From NCBI GenBank assembly GCA_963627995.1, contig CAVGCV010000016.1, forward strand, positions 1 through 58,939: a stretch of DNA of 58,939 nucleotides, read 5' to 3'. Below, piece after piece: positions 1 to 8,142 of this stretch. Position 1 is the stretch's first letter, and each line of letters begins with the position of its first letter. The translations under genes and the position numbers were made by a program. Under the pieces are notes generated by a model. That model was not told the DNA's origin, made no database searches, and saw only the letters and a program-made list of their open reading frames with translations. The DNA is from UBA3839 sp963627995. Lineage in GTDB: Bacteria; Bacteroidota; Bacteroidia; Bacteroidales; Bacteroidaceae.

Positions 1-76
1 TTCTTCCATTAAGGCATAAATGACGCTCTAAACGGCACCCTTTTTCAGTGCCCTCCGCGCTTGTGCCGTATTTTTG

Positions 77-208
77 GCGCACTGAAAATAAAATTCCGGC
101 GCACTGGAAATAAAATTCCGGCGCACTGGAAATTCCGCCGTGGCGCACTGGAAATATTTTTTATCCGCACCGCCGCCGCGGTCTCAGTGCGCCCGGATGG
201 TGGAAACG
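77..208. repeat. 22-nt phased intergenic repeat array 1
   Basis: Units start at 77, 99, 121, 143, 165 and 187, exactly 22 nt apart. The first four begin GCGCACT followed by GAAAATA or GGAAAT; the fifth begins CCGCACC and the sixth has the inverted form GTGCGCC. Possible degenerate units in the same phase start at 55 (CCGCGC) and 33 (CGGCAC). The spacers are A/T-rich and often read TAAAATTCCG. The array lies about 490 nt upstream of nqrA. The order of direct units, then a CGCACC unit, then an inverted GTGCGCC matches array 2 read on the minus strand. The function is unknown. Confidence 0.85.
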
Positions 209-649
209 TCGTGTCCGCGCGGCCGCCGCGTTGCGGCGTAGCGGGCTTCCGGGCGTGTTTCGGGGCGCTCCGTGCCAACAAAAGGGACAATGCGGACAGC
301 GCAAATAGCGTCGCGAAATCGTACGGAACGGACAGGTTTTGCGTAATATGGGACAGCTTTCCGTGCATCCTGAGGCCTTGGCTTGTGCGGAAACGGGGCG
401 GAAAGGGTGCGTTTTTGCGCTATTTCGTCCGAAAACCCGATCAGAAATCAGCCCCCCTCCGCCCGGCCTGCACCGCGCCGGGGAGGGTGGGGCGGCGCGG
501 CGCGCGGCTGTCCCGTTTGTAGCGAAGTTTGTTCCAATTTCCGCGCCCGGGCAACGTGCCGGCGCGCACGGGCCGCGCACGGCGCGCGGGGCGCGGAAAA
601 TAAGCGTGAAAAATGTGCGCCCGTGCGATACGCTTTGGTTAAAAAAACG

Positions 650-657
650 TAACTTTG
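650..657 (+). promoter_or_regulatory. Bacteroidetes -7 box for the nqr operon
   Basis: TAACTTTG matches the Bacteroidetes sigma-ABfr consensus TAnnTTTG and lies 40 nt before the nqrA ATG. No TTTG element sits at the ideal distance; TTTG at 634-637 is too close. This is therefore a -7-only match. Confidence 0.6.
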
Positions 658-697
658 CAACTCGTTACGTAAAACCAATCAATTTTTTTCGAACTAT

Positions 698-2047
698 ATG
701 GCGAATGTAATTAGACTGAGAAAAGGTCTGGACATCAGTCTCGCCGGAAAGGCCGCAGCGCGCGTCACGGACGCGGAGGCATCGCAGACTTACGGTCTCG
801 TGCCCGACGCTTTCGTTGGCGTGAAGCCCAAGGTGGTCGTGAAGGAGGGGGACTTGGTGAAAGCCGGCGACGCGCTGTTCGTGAGCAAGCGCTACCCGGA
901 GGTGAAGTTCGTTGCGCCGGTGAGCGGCCGCGTGAGCGCCGTCGTGCGCGGCGAGCGCCGCAAGGTGCTGAGCGTCCAGGTGGAGTCCGACGGGCGCGGC
1001 GACTTCAGGAACTTTGGCAAGAAGGACGTTGCGGCGCTCTCGGGCGCGCAGGTGAGGGACGCGCTGCTTGAGGCGGGGCTCTTCGCCTTCTTCGTGCAGC
1101 GTCCCTACGCGGTGGTGGCCAACCCGGCCGACACGCCGCGCGCCATCTTCGTCTCCACGTTCTGCGACATGCCGCTGGCCGCCGACTTCGAGGTGGCGCT
1201 GCGCGGCAGCGAGGCCGACTTTCAGACGGGCATCGACGCGCTCGGCAAGCTGGCGCCCGTGTTCGTGGGCGTGAAGCCCGGCGCGAGCGCGGCCCTGGCG
1301 TCGGCCCGGGGCTGCACGGTGACGGTGTTCGCGGGCAAGTGCCCGGCCGGCAACGTGGGCGTGCAGATCAACCACGTCGCCCCCATCAACAAGGGCGAGC
1401 GCGTGTGGACCGTCGGCGCCGAGGAAGTGATTTTCATCGGACGCCTCTTCAACACGGGCCGCGCCGACCTCACCCGCACGCTGGCCGTGGCCGGCAGCGA
1501 GGTGAGCGACCCCCACTATGTGAGGGCGGTGGTGGGCGCGCGCGTCTCCTCCGTCGTGGGCGGGCTGCTGAAGGGCGGACGGAAGGTGCGCCTGATTGAC
1601 GGCAACCCCCTCACCGGCACGCGCGTGGAGGCCGACGGCTTCGTCGGCGCGCACACCACGGAGCTGACCGCCATCCCCGAGGGCGACGACGCCGACGAGG
1701 CGTTCGGCTGGATCATGCCGCGCCTGTCGCAGTTCAGCACCAGCCGCACCTACTTCTCTTGGCTCCGCGGGCGCAGGGACTACGTGCTCGACGCGCGCGT
1801 CAAGGGCGGCGAGCGCCACATGATCATGTCGGGCGAGTACGACGCGGTGTTCCCCATGGACATCTTCCCGGAGCAGCTGGTGAAGGCCATCATCGCCGGC
1901 GACATCGACCGCATGGAGGCGCTCGGCATCTACGAGGTCGCCCCGGAGGACTTCGCCGTCGCCGAGTTCGTTGACAGCTCGAAGCTCGAGCTGCAGCGCA
2001 TCGTGCGCGAGGGCTTGGACATGCTGCGCAAGGAGAACGACGATTGA
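698..2047 (+). CDS. nqrA: Na+-translocating NADH:quinone reductase subunit A
   Basis: A 449-residue protein starting MANVIRLRKGLDI, the usual length and start for NqrA. It is the cytoplasmic-side subunit of the six-subunit Na+-NQR, which oxidises NADH, reduces quinone and pumps Na+. The N-terminal part has the barrel-sandwich fold shared with RnfC, with no covalent cofactor. It is first in a complete nqrABCDEF operon. A 114-nt GC-rich gap separates it from nqrB, whereas the later genes are 14-24 nt apart. The ATG at 698 is chosen because it follows the -7 box and begins the conserved N-terminus. Confidence 0.97.
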   Translation: MANVIRLRKGLDISLAGKAAARVTDAEASQTYGLVPDAFVGVKPKVVVKEGDLVKAGDALFVSKRYPEVKFVAPVSGRVSAVVRGERRKVLSVQVESDGRGDFRNFGKKDVAALSGAQVRDALLEAGLFAFFVQRPYAVVANPADTPRAIFVSTFCDMPLAADFEVALRGSEADFQTGIDALGKLAPVFVGVKPGASAALASARGCTVTVFAGKCPAGNVGVQINHVAPINKGERVWTVGAEEVIFIGRLFNTGRADLTRTLAVAGSEVSDPHYVRAVVGARVSSVVGGLLKGGRKVRLIDGNPLTGTRVEADGFVGAHTTELTAIPEGDDADEAFGWIMPRLSQFSTSRTYFSWLRGRRDYVLDARVKGGERHMIMSGEYDAVFPMDIFPEQLVKAIIAGDIDRMEALGIYEVAPEDFAVAEFVDSSKLELQRIVREGLDMLRKENDD

Positions 2048-2055
2048 TAGACGCG

Positions 2056-2075
2056 GGCGCGCGCGGACGCGCGCC
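2056..2075 (+). other. intercistronic hairpin between nqrA and nqrB
   Basis: A perfect 8-bp GC stem (GGCGCGCG with CGCGCGCC) closes a 4-nt loop just after the nqrA stop. There is no U-run after it, so it is not a standard intrinsic terminator. It could act as a 3' stabiliser or partial attenuator setting nqrA apart from nqrB-F. In such GC-rich sequence a chance hairpin is possible. Confidence 0.35.
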
Positions 2076-2161
2076 GGGCTTCCGCTCCCGCCGGACGGGG
2101 GCGCGCCCGGGCTGCCGGCGGCGCGCGCGGCGAAGGTCAAACAGATAAACAGAAAAAGAAA

Positions 2162-3346
2162 ATGTTTCTCAGAAAATTTTTAGACAAGATAAAGCCCTCG
2201 TTCCATGAGGGCGGCAAGCTGCACGCCCTGCGCAGCGTGTTCGACGGCTTCGAGACGTTCATGTTCGTGCCGAACGACACGGCCAAGGCGCGCGGCGCCC
2301 ACATCCATGACGCCATCGACTCGAAGCGCATCATGTCGTTCGTGGTGATTGCGCTCATGCCGGCGCTCCTCTTCGGCATGTACAACGTGGGCTACCAGCA
2401 CTACCTCGCCGTGGGCGAGGCGCCGGCGCTGTGGGCCTCGTTCCTCTACGGCGCGGCGGCCGTGCTGCCCAAGGTGGCGGTGAGCTACATCGTGGGCCTC
2501 GGCATCGAGTTCGCCGTCGCGCAGTGGAAGAAGGAGGAGATTCAGGAGGGATTCCTCGTGAGCGGCATGCTGATTCCGCTCATCGTGCCCGTGAACTGCC
2601 CGCTGTGGATAATCGCGGTGGCCACGGCGTTCGCCGTCGTGTTCGCCAAGGAGGTGTTCGGCGGCACGGGCATGAACGTCTTCAACGTGGCGCTGGTGAC
2701 GCGCGCGTTCCTTTTCTTCGCGTATCCCACGACGATGTCGGGCGACAAGGTGTGGGTGAACGGGCGCTACCTCGACTGCATCAACGGCGTGAGCGGCACG
2801 GCCGCCGACGCCGTGACGGCGGCCACGCCGCTCGGGCAGCTGGGCGCGGGCGAGCCTGTGGTGAAGGCGTTCACGGACGCGCCGCTCGGCTTCTGCGACA
2901 CGGTGACGGGCCTGATGCCCGGCTCCATCGGCGAGACGAGCGTCATCGCCATCGCCATCGGCGCGGCAATCCTGCTGTGGTCGGGCGTCGCGAGCTGGCG
3001 CACGATGCTGAGCGTGTTCGTCGGCGGCGCGCTGGTGGCGTTCCTCTTCCGCGGCATGATGCCCGCCGACTTCCCCTGGTACGAGCACCTGACGGTGGGC
3101 GGATTCTGCTTCGGCGCGGTGTTCATGGCCACCGACCCCGTCACCAGTCCCCGCACGGACGCTGGAAAGTGGGTCTACGGGCTGCTCATCGGCGCCGTCG
3201 CCATCGTCATCCGCGTGCTCAACCCCGGCTACCCGGAAGGCATGATGCTGGCCATCCTGCTGATGAACGTGTTCGCGCCGCTGTGCGACTACTGTGTGGT
3301 TCAATCGAATATCAACAAGCGCGCCAAGCGCGCCAAATCTAAATAA
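2162..3346 (+). CDS. nqrB: Na+-translocating NADH:quinone reductase subunit B
   Basis: A 394-residue integral membrane subunit with the RnfD/NqrB fold and about ten hydrophobic helices. It binds riboflavin and carries a covalent FMN on a threonine; the matching site here is TAATPLGQ near residue 221, inside the conserved GTAADAVTAATPL region. It forms the membrane core that couples electron transfer to Na+ movement. The N-terminal HxGGKLHALRSVFDGFETF-type stretch is characteristic. nqrC follows 15 nt downstream. The length is typical for the family. Confidence 0.97.
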   Translation: MFLRKFLDKIKPSFHEGGKLHALRSVFDGFETFMFVPNDTAKARGAHIHDAIDSKRIMSFVVIALMPALLFGMYNVGYQHYLAVGEAPALWASFLYGAAAVLPKVAVSYIVGLGIEFAVAQWKKEEIQEGFLVSGMLIPLIVPVNCPLWIIAVATAFAVVFAKEVFGGTGMNVFNVALVTRAFLFFAYPTTMSGDKVWVNGRYLDCINGVSGTAADAVTAATPLGQLGAGEPVVKAFTDAPLGFCDTVTGLMPGSIGETSVIAIAIGAAILLWSGVASWRTMLSVFVGGALVAFLFRGMMPADFPWYEHLTVGGFCFGAVFMATDPVTSPRTDAGKWVYGLLIGAVAIVIRVLNPGYPEGMMLAILLMNVFAPLCDYCVVQSNINKRAKRAKSK

Positions 3347-3361
3347 GGAGGAAACGGCAAT

Positions 3362-4105
3362 ATGGCAAAGCTCAATACGAACGGCAACATCTACACGGTC
3401 GTGTACTCGGCCGTGATGGTCATCATCGTGGCATTCCTCCTGGCGTTCGTCTCGCAGGCGCTCGGCCCGACGCAGAAGGCGAACGAGGACAACGACAAGA
3501 AGAGCCAGATACTCGCGGCGCTGGGCTACCCCAAGGACTCGGTGTATGACGTGCAGGCCGCCTACGCCGAGGTGGTGTCGAACGACATGATTTTCGGCGC
3601 GGACGGCGCGTCGCCCGCGAACGAGGGCCTTGCGACGGGAGAGGGCGGGCAGCACGACCAGTCCGGCTTCACGGTGGCCAACAAGTCCATCGCGCCCGAC
3701 AACCGTCCGCTCTACGTGGCCCACGTGAACGGCGAGACGAAGTACGTCGTGCCCCTCACGGGCGCGGGGCTGTGGGGCGGCCTGTGGGGCTACCTCGCGC
3801 TCAACGACGACTGCGAGACCGTGTTCGGCGCCTACTTCTCGCACGAGAGCGAGACCGCCGGCTTGGGCTCGCGCATCACCGAGCGCGAGTTCCAGGACAG
3901 CTTCAAGGGCAAGAAAATCCATGCCGGCGGCGGCACGGGCGACATCGCGCTGTGCGTCGTGAAGAAAGGCAAGGAAGGCAATGTCTCGCCGGACAACTAT
4001 GTGGACGGCATCACGGGCGCGACGCTCACCACGAACGGCGTGAGCGACATGATCCAGAAGTGCGTCGGCAGCTACGCCGACATCCTCAAGTCACGTAAAA
4101 AATAA
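3362..4105 (+). CDS. nqrC: Na+-translocating NADH:quinone reductase subunit C
   Basis: A 247-residue subunit with one N-terminal membrane helix (about residues 12-32) and a periplasmic FMN-binding domain. The covalent FMN threonine lies in the conserved DGITGATLTTNGV motif near residue 220. It passes electrons between the 2Fe-2S site of NqrD/E and the FMN of NqrB. A GGAGG-like sequence (aaggaggaaac) lies just upstream of the ATG, an unusually clear ribosome-binding site for this genome. It is in the middle of the nqr operon. Confidence 0.97.
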   Translation: MAKLNTNGNIYTVVYSAVMVIIVAFLLAFVSQALGPTQKANEDNDKKSQILAALGYPKDSVYDVQAAYAEVVSNDMIFGADGASPANEGLATGEGGQHDQSGFTVANKSIAPDNRPLYVAHVNGETKYVVPLTGAGLWGGLWGYLALNDDCETVFGAYFSHESETAGLGSRITEREFQDSFKGKKIHAGGGTGDIALCVVKKGKEGNVSPDNYVDGITGATLTTNGVSDMIQKCVGSYADILKSRKK

Positions 4106-4119
4106 ACAGAAGGAATATT

Positions 4120-4755
4120 ATGGGTAAGCTATTTTCTAAAGAGAACCGCGCGGCCCTCACCAACCCCCTCAACCTCGACAACCCCGTGGCCGTGCAGATT
4201 CTCGGAATCTGCTCCGCGCTCGCCGTCACCTCGCAGCTCAAGCCTGCCATCGTGATGGGGCTGTCGGTGACGGTGATCACCGCGTTTTCAAACGTCATCA
4301 TCTCCCTCATCCGCAAGACCATCCCGAACCGCATCCGCATCATCGTGCAGCTTGTCGTGGTCGCCGCGCTCGTCACGGTGGTGAGCAACATACTGAAGGC
4401 GTATGTCTATGACGTGAGCGTGCAGCTCTCCGTCTATGTCGGCCTCATCATCACGAACTGCATCCTCATGGGCCGGCTCGAAGCGTTCGCCATGCAGCAC
4501 GGCCCCTGGGAGTCGTTTCTCGACGGCATCGGGAACGGGCTGGGCTACGCCGTCGTGCTGGTCGTGGTGGGCTTCGTGCGCGAGCTGCTCGGGTTCGGCT
4601 CGATTTTCGGGTGGACGCTGATTCCGTCCGACGCGCTGATGGAGAGGGGCGGATTGTACCTTCACAACGGGATGATGACGATGCCGGCGATGGCGCTCAT
4701 CCTCCTCGCCTGTGTCATCTGGGCGCACCGCTCGATGAACAAGGACGCAAAGTAA
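4120..4755 (+). CDS. nqrD: Na+-translocating NADH:quinone reductase subunit D
   Basis: A 211-residue membrane protein of the NqrDE/RnfAE family with six predicted helices. Two conserved half-helix cysteines are visible, in LGICSAL (about residue 31) and TNCILMG (about residue 112). In the Vibrio enzyme the matching cysteines, with a pair from NqrE, hold the intramembrane iron centre. The gene begins 14 nt after nqrC and has the usual length. Confidence 0.96.
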   Translation: MGKLFSKENRAALTNPLNLDNPVAVQILGICSALAVTSQLKPAIVMGLSVTVITAFSNVIISLIRKTIPNRIRIIVQLVVVAALVTVVSNILKAYVYDVSVQLSVYVGLIITNCILMGRLEAFAMQHGPWESFLDGIGNGLGYAVVLVVVGFVRELLGFGSIFGWTLIPSDALMERGGLYLHNGMMTMPAMALILLACVIWAHRSMNKDAK

Positions 4756-4779
4756 AACATGCTTAATCAGGAATAGATA

Positions 4780-5403
4780 ATGGAACATTTCATCAGTTTG
4801 TTCGTCCGCTCGATATTCGTGGACAACATGATTTTCGCGTTCTTTTTGGGCATGTGCTCCTACTTGGCCGTGTCGAAGACGGTGAAGACGTCGCTCGGGC
4901 TCGGTGTGGCCGTCACGTTCGTGCTGCTCATCACGGTTCCCGTCGACTACCTGCTGCAAACGAAAGTGCTGTCTGAAGACGGCATCGTTGGGGTGGACCT
5001 CACTTTCCTCAGCTTCATACTTTTCATCGCGGTGATTGCCGGCATCACGCAGCTTGTGGAGATGGTGGTGGAGCGCTTCTCCCCGTCGCTCTACGAGGCG
5101 CTGGGTATCTTCCTCCCGCTCATAGCCGTGAACTGCGCAATCATGGGCGCGTCGCTGTTCATGCAGCAGCGCATCAACATGGAGCCCGCGTCGACCCAGT
5201 ACATCGGGAGCGTCGCCGACTCGATTGCCTATGCGCTTGGCTCGGGCATAGGGTGGACGCTGGCCATCGTGTGCCTGGCTGCCATCCGTGAGAAATTGGC
5301 GTACAGCGATGTGCCGAAGCCCCTTCAGGGCTTGGGCATCACGTTCATCACCGTGGGCCTGATGGCAATGGCGTTCATGTGCTTCTCCGGTCTCAAAATC
5401 TAA
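4780..5403 (+). CDS. nqrE: Na+-translocating NADH:quinone reductase subunit E
   Basis: A 207-residue membrane protein, homologous to NqrD but inserted in the opposite orientation. Cys26 (in LGMCSYLAV) and the cysteine in AVNCAIMGA near residue 120 match the iron-binding pair. The start MEHFISLFVRSIFVDNM is the family's standard N-terminus, which supports the ATG at 4780. nqrF follows after 19 nt. Confidence 0.97.
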   Translation: MEHFISLFVRSIFVDNMIFAFFLGMCSYLAVSKTVKTSLGLGVAVTFVLLITVPVDYLLQTKVLSEDGIVGVDLTFLSFILFIAVIAGITQLVEMVVERFSPSLYEALGIFLPLIAVNCAIMGASLFMQQRINMEPASTQYIGSVADSIAYALGSGIGWTLAIVCLAAIREKLAYSDVPKPLQGLGITFITVGLMAMAFMCFSGLKI

Positions 5404-5422
5404 TAAACAGGAACAGACGAAA

Positions 5423-6694
5423 ATGAATATAGAGTTTATATTGGCGAGCATTGGAGTTTTTCTGGCAATCATTCTCCTGCTGGTGGTTGTTTTGCTCGTA
5501 GCTAAAAAGTATTTGTCCCCGAGTGGCAACGTCACGCTGACCATCAACGGGAAGGACAAACTGTCGGTGGCGCAGGGCAGCAGCCTGCTTGCCACGCTGG
5601 CCGAGCACGACATCTACCTCAGCTCGGCGTGCGGCGGAAAGGGGTCGTGCGGACAGTGCAAATGCCAGGTCGTCGCTGGCGGCGGCGAGATTCTCGACTC
5701 CGAGCGCGGCCATTTCACGCGCAAGCAAATCAAGGAACACTACCGTCTTGGCTGCCAGTGCAAAGTGAAGGGCAACCTGTCGATAAAGGTGCCCGAGTCG
5801 GTGATGGGCGTGAAGTCGTGGGTCTGCACCGTCATCAGCAACAAGAATGTGGCCTCGTTCATCAAGGAGTTCAAGGTGGCGCTGCCTCCGGGGGAGCACA
5901 TGGACTTTGTGCCGGGCTCGTATGCGCAGATTGTCATACCCGAGTACAAGATGGACTACGACAAGGACATCAACAAGGACGACATCGGGGAGCTCTACGT
6001 GCCGACGTGGCAGAAGTTCGGCTTGTTCGGCTTGAAGTGCGAGAACACCGAGCCGACCATCCGTGCCTATTCCATGGCCAACTATCCCGACGAGGGCGAC
6101 ATCATCACGCTCACCGTGCGTATCGCCACGCCGCCCTTCCTGCCCAAGCCGCAGGTGGGCTTCCAGCCCGTAAGCCCCGGTATTGCCTCGTCTTATATCT
6201 TCAGCCTCAAGCCTGGCGACAAATGTGTGATGAGCGGACCTTACGGCGACTTCCATCCCGTGTTCGATTCGAAGAGAGAGATGATATGGGTCGGCGGCGG
6301 TGCCGGCATGGCTCCGTTGCGCGCGCAAATCATGCACATGCTCAAGACGCTGCACACGCGCGACCGCGAGATGCACTATTTCTATGGCGCGCGTGGCATC
6401 GACGAGGTGTTCTTCATGGAGGATTTCCTCGAATTGGAGAAAGAGTACCCGAACTTCCACTTCCACCTGGCGCTCGACTTTCCGGACGCAAAGGCCGACA
6501 AGTTGGGCGTGCGCTACAATCCGGGCTTCATCGCCAATGTGCTTGGCGACACGTACCTCAAGGCGCACGAAGCGCCCGAAGACGTGGAGTACTACCTCTG
6601 CGGGCCTCCAATGATGGCCAAGACGGTGCTGGACTTGCTCCACTCGCTCGGCGTTGAGGACGACATGATTCGTTTCGACAACTTCGGAGGATAG
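5423..6694 (+). CDS. nqrF: Na+-translocating NADH:quinone reductase subunit F
   Basis: A 423-residue NADH-oxidising subunit. It has an N-terminal membrane helix (about 5-27), a ferredoxin-type 2Fe-2S domain with Cys70, Cys76, Cys79 and Cys111, and a ferredoxin-reductase-like module. That module binds FAD (RAYSMANYP, about residue 213) and NADH (GGGAGMAPLRAQ, about residue 292). It ends in the usual RFDNFGG. Electrons enter the complex here. It is the last gene of the operon and a stem-loop follows. Confidence 0.97.
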   Translation: MNIEFILASIGVFLAIILLLVVVLLVAKKYLSPSGNVTLTINGKDKLSVAQGSSLLATLAEHDIYLSSACGGKGSCGQCKCQVVAGGGEILDSERGHFTRKQIKEHYRLGCQCKVKGNLSIKVPESVMGVKSWVCTVISNKNVASFIKEFKVALPPGEHMDFVPGSYAQIVIPEYKMDYDKDINKDDIGELYVPTWQKFGLFGLKCENTEPTIRAYSMANYPDEGDIITLTVRIATPPFLPKPQVGFQPVSPGIASSYIFSLKPGDKCVMSGPYGDFHPVFDSKREMIWVGGGAGMAPLRAQIMHMLKTLHTRDREMHYFYGARGIDEVFFMEDFLELEKEYPNFHFHLALDFPDAKADKLGVRYNPGFIANVLGDTYLKAHEAPEDVEYYLCGPPMMAKTVLDLLHSLGVEDDMIRFDNFGG

Positions 6695-6737
6695 CGACAA
6701 GTGGCATCTCGGGAAATCAGAGATGCGAAAAGACTGT

Positions 6738-6777
6738 GAATCAGCCGTGTGGCCCGTGTCGGCCGCACGGCTGATTC
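6738..6777 (+). terminator. likely terminator of the nqr operon
   Basis: A 17-bp stem (6738-6754 with 6761-6777, one G-T wobble) encloses a 6-nt loop. It is followed by CTTTCC, so the U-run is poor. Its place 44 nt after nqrF supports a terminator role. Confidence 0.6.
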
Positions 6778-6859
6778 CTTTCCTGCCCGTGCGCCGCGCT
6801 TTTCGTGCCGCTGTTGCGAGAATGTGGGCCATTTCTGTCGGAATTTCAATAAATTACGC

Positions 6860-6867
6860 TAACTTTG
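6860..6867 (+). promoter_or_regulatory. -7 box for the DUF4105 gene
   Basis: TAACTTTG lies 17 nt before the ATG at 6885. The same TAACTTTGCA context occurs upstream of nqrA. No good -33 TTTG is seen. Confidence 0.55.
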
Positions 6868-6884
6868 CATGAAATTATGCACTC

Positions 6885-8120
6885 ATGAGGCGAATTCTCT
6901 TCTTTCTGCTGTTGGGCATGTTGGCGTTTGTTCCTGTCGCGGCACAGGCAAATGAGGGGGATTCCGTGCGGGACGCCTCGGAGGAAGGCAGCCTGTATGT
7001 GTCCTTGCTGACTTGCTCGCCGGGCAAGGAGGCATACACGCTTTACGGACACACGGGCATCCGTGTCAGGAACCTGCGCGACGATATGATGGACGTTGTG
7101 TTCAATTATGGAATGTTCGACTATTCGTCGGACAACTTTGTCTATCGCTTCGTGAAGGGGGAGACGGACTATGAGTTGGGTGTTGAGCCTATGGACTATT
7201 TCGTGTCGCGCTACATCGGGCGCGGCTTCACGGTCAGCGAGCAGGAGCTGAACCTTACGGACGGGGAAAAGTCGCGTCTCTTTGAGCTCTTGAGAATCAG
7301 CTATCGGCCCGAGAACCGCATTTATCGCTACAACTGCTTGTATGACAATTGCACGACGCGGGCGCGCGATGTGATAGAGAAAGCCGTCGGCGAGAAAATC
7401 GGGTCGGACAGGAAAGGGCTCTCGCTCACGTACCGGCAGCTGATTCATCGCTTCACGCATGAAAGCCCATGGACGCAGCTGGGGATTGACATGGTGTTTG
7501 GCGCGGAGGCAGACCGGAGGACGACCATGTCCACCCAACAGTTCATCCCCTCCGTCTATATGCACGATGTGGACTCGATGTGGATTGTGGACGCGGCTGG
7601 CGTGCGGCGGCCTTTTGTGCGGAAAACATCCGTTTGGAATCCTGTGTGCGAGATGGAGGATGTCCCATCGTGCCCCCTCACCCCGCGACAGGCGTTCTGG
7701 ACTTTGCTCGTGGCGGCTGTCGTGCTGAGCTTCATTGAGCTGCGGGGACGGCTACGCTGTCTGTGGCTTGATGTCCTGCTGTTTTCGATGCAGGGTGTCG
7801 CTGGCTTTCTTGTCGCGTTTCTGTTCTTTTTCTCTGAGCATCCGACGGTGGACTCCAATTGGCTCATTGCGGCTTTCAATCCTCTGGTGTTTGTGATGAT
7901 TCCCAACGTGGTGTATTTGGAGAAGACGAAAAAGCCCATGTTGGCATGGAAAGGCCGCGATGTGCTGGAACTCGCCAATGTGGCAGTGTTGGTGTTCACA
8001 GTTCTGCTGTTCTGTCTGCCGTTGCAGTGGATTAATTCTGCGCTTTTGCCATTGGTATTGACTTTGTTCATCCGTTCTTGCTTGAGGCTGTACCGGGCTG
8101 GGCGGATACCTGCCCGATGA
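6885..8120 (+). CDS. DUF4105 family membrane protein
   Basis: A 411-residue protein with an N-terminal signal peptide (RRILFFLLLGMLAFVPVAAQA). Residues 33-230 match the DUF4105 (Lnb-like N-terminal) domain by the motifs LLTCSPGKEAYTLYGHTGIR and YNCLYDNCTTRARD. The C-terminal third (about 265-400) has four or five hydrophobic helices. DUF4105 is related to the domain of the lipoprotein N-acyltransferase Lnb and has a Cys/His-type site; the Cys and His residues are present here. The function in Bacteroidetes is not established. It lies 22 nt upstream of the phosphatase-fold gene and may be cotranscribed with it and secA. Confidence 0.8.
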   Translation: MRRILFFLLLGMLAFVPVAAQANEGDSVRDASEEGSLYVSLLTCSPGKEAYTLYGHTGIRVRNLRDDMMDVVFNYGMFDYSSDNFVYRFVKGETDYELGVEPMDYFVSRYIGRGFTVSEQELNLTDGEKSRLFELLRISYRPENRIYRYNCLYDNCTTRARDVIEKAVGEKIGSDRKGLSLTYRQLIHRFTHESPWTQLGIDMVFGAEADRRTTMSTQQFIPSVYMHDVDSMWIVDAAGVRRPFVRKTSVWNPVCEMEDVPSCPLTPRQAFWTLLVAAVVLSFIELRGRLRCLWLDVLLFSMQGVAGFLVAFLFFFSEHPTVDSNWLIAAFNPLVFVMIPNVVYLEKTKKPMLAWKGRDVLELANVAVLVFTVLLFCLPLQWINSALLPLVLTLFIRSCLRLYRAGRIPAR

Positions 8121-8142
8121 AGTTTTAGAAGCTCGACCTTTC

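Larger units (their letters stand above)
1..697. other. intergenic region upstream of nqrA
   Basis: No convincing gene is seen here. Open frames exist on both strands, but they run through the repeat array and have no recognisable protein features. Positions 33-208 hold a 22-nt phased repeat array, annotated separately. Positions 209-640 are GC-rich with no clear feature. A -7 promoter element for nqrA lies at 650-657. The gene to the left is outside the window. Confidence 0.6.

Noticed and set aside
61..522. Open frames over the first 520 nt
   Set aside because: They run through the repeat array and GC-rich DNA, have no family features and overlap on both strands.
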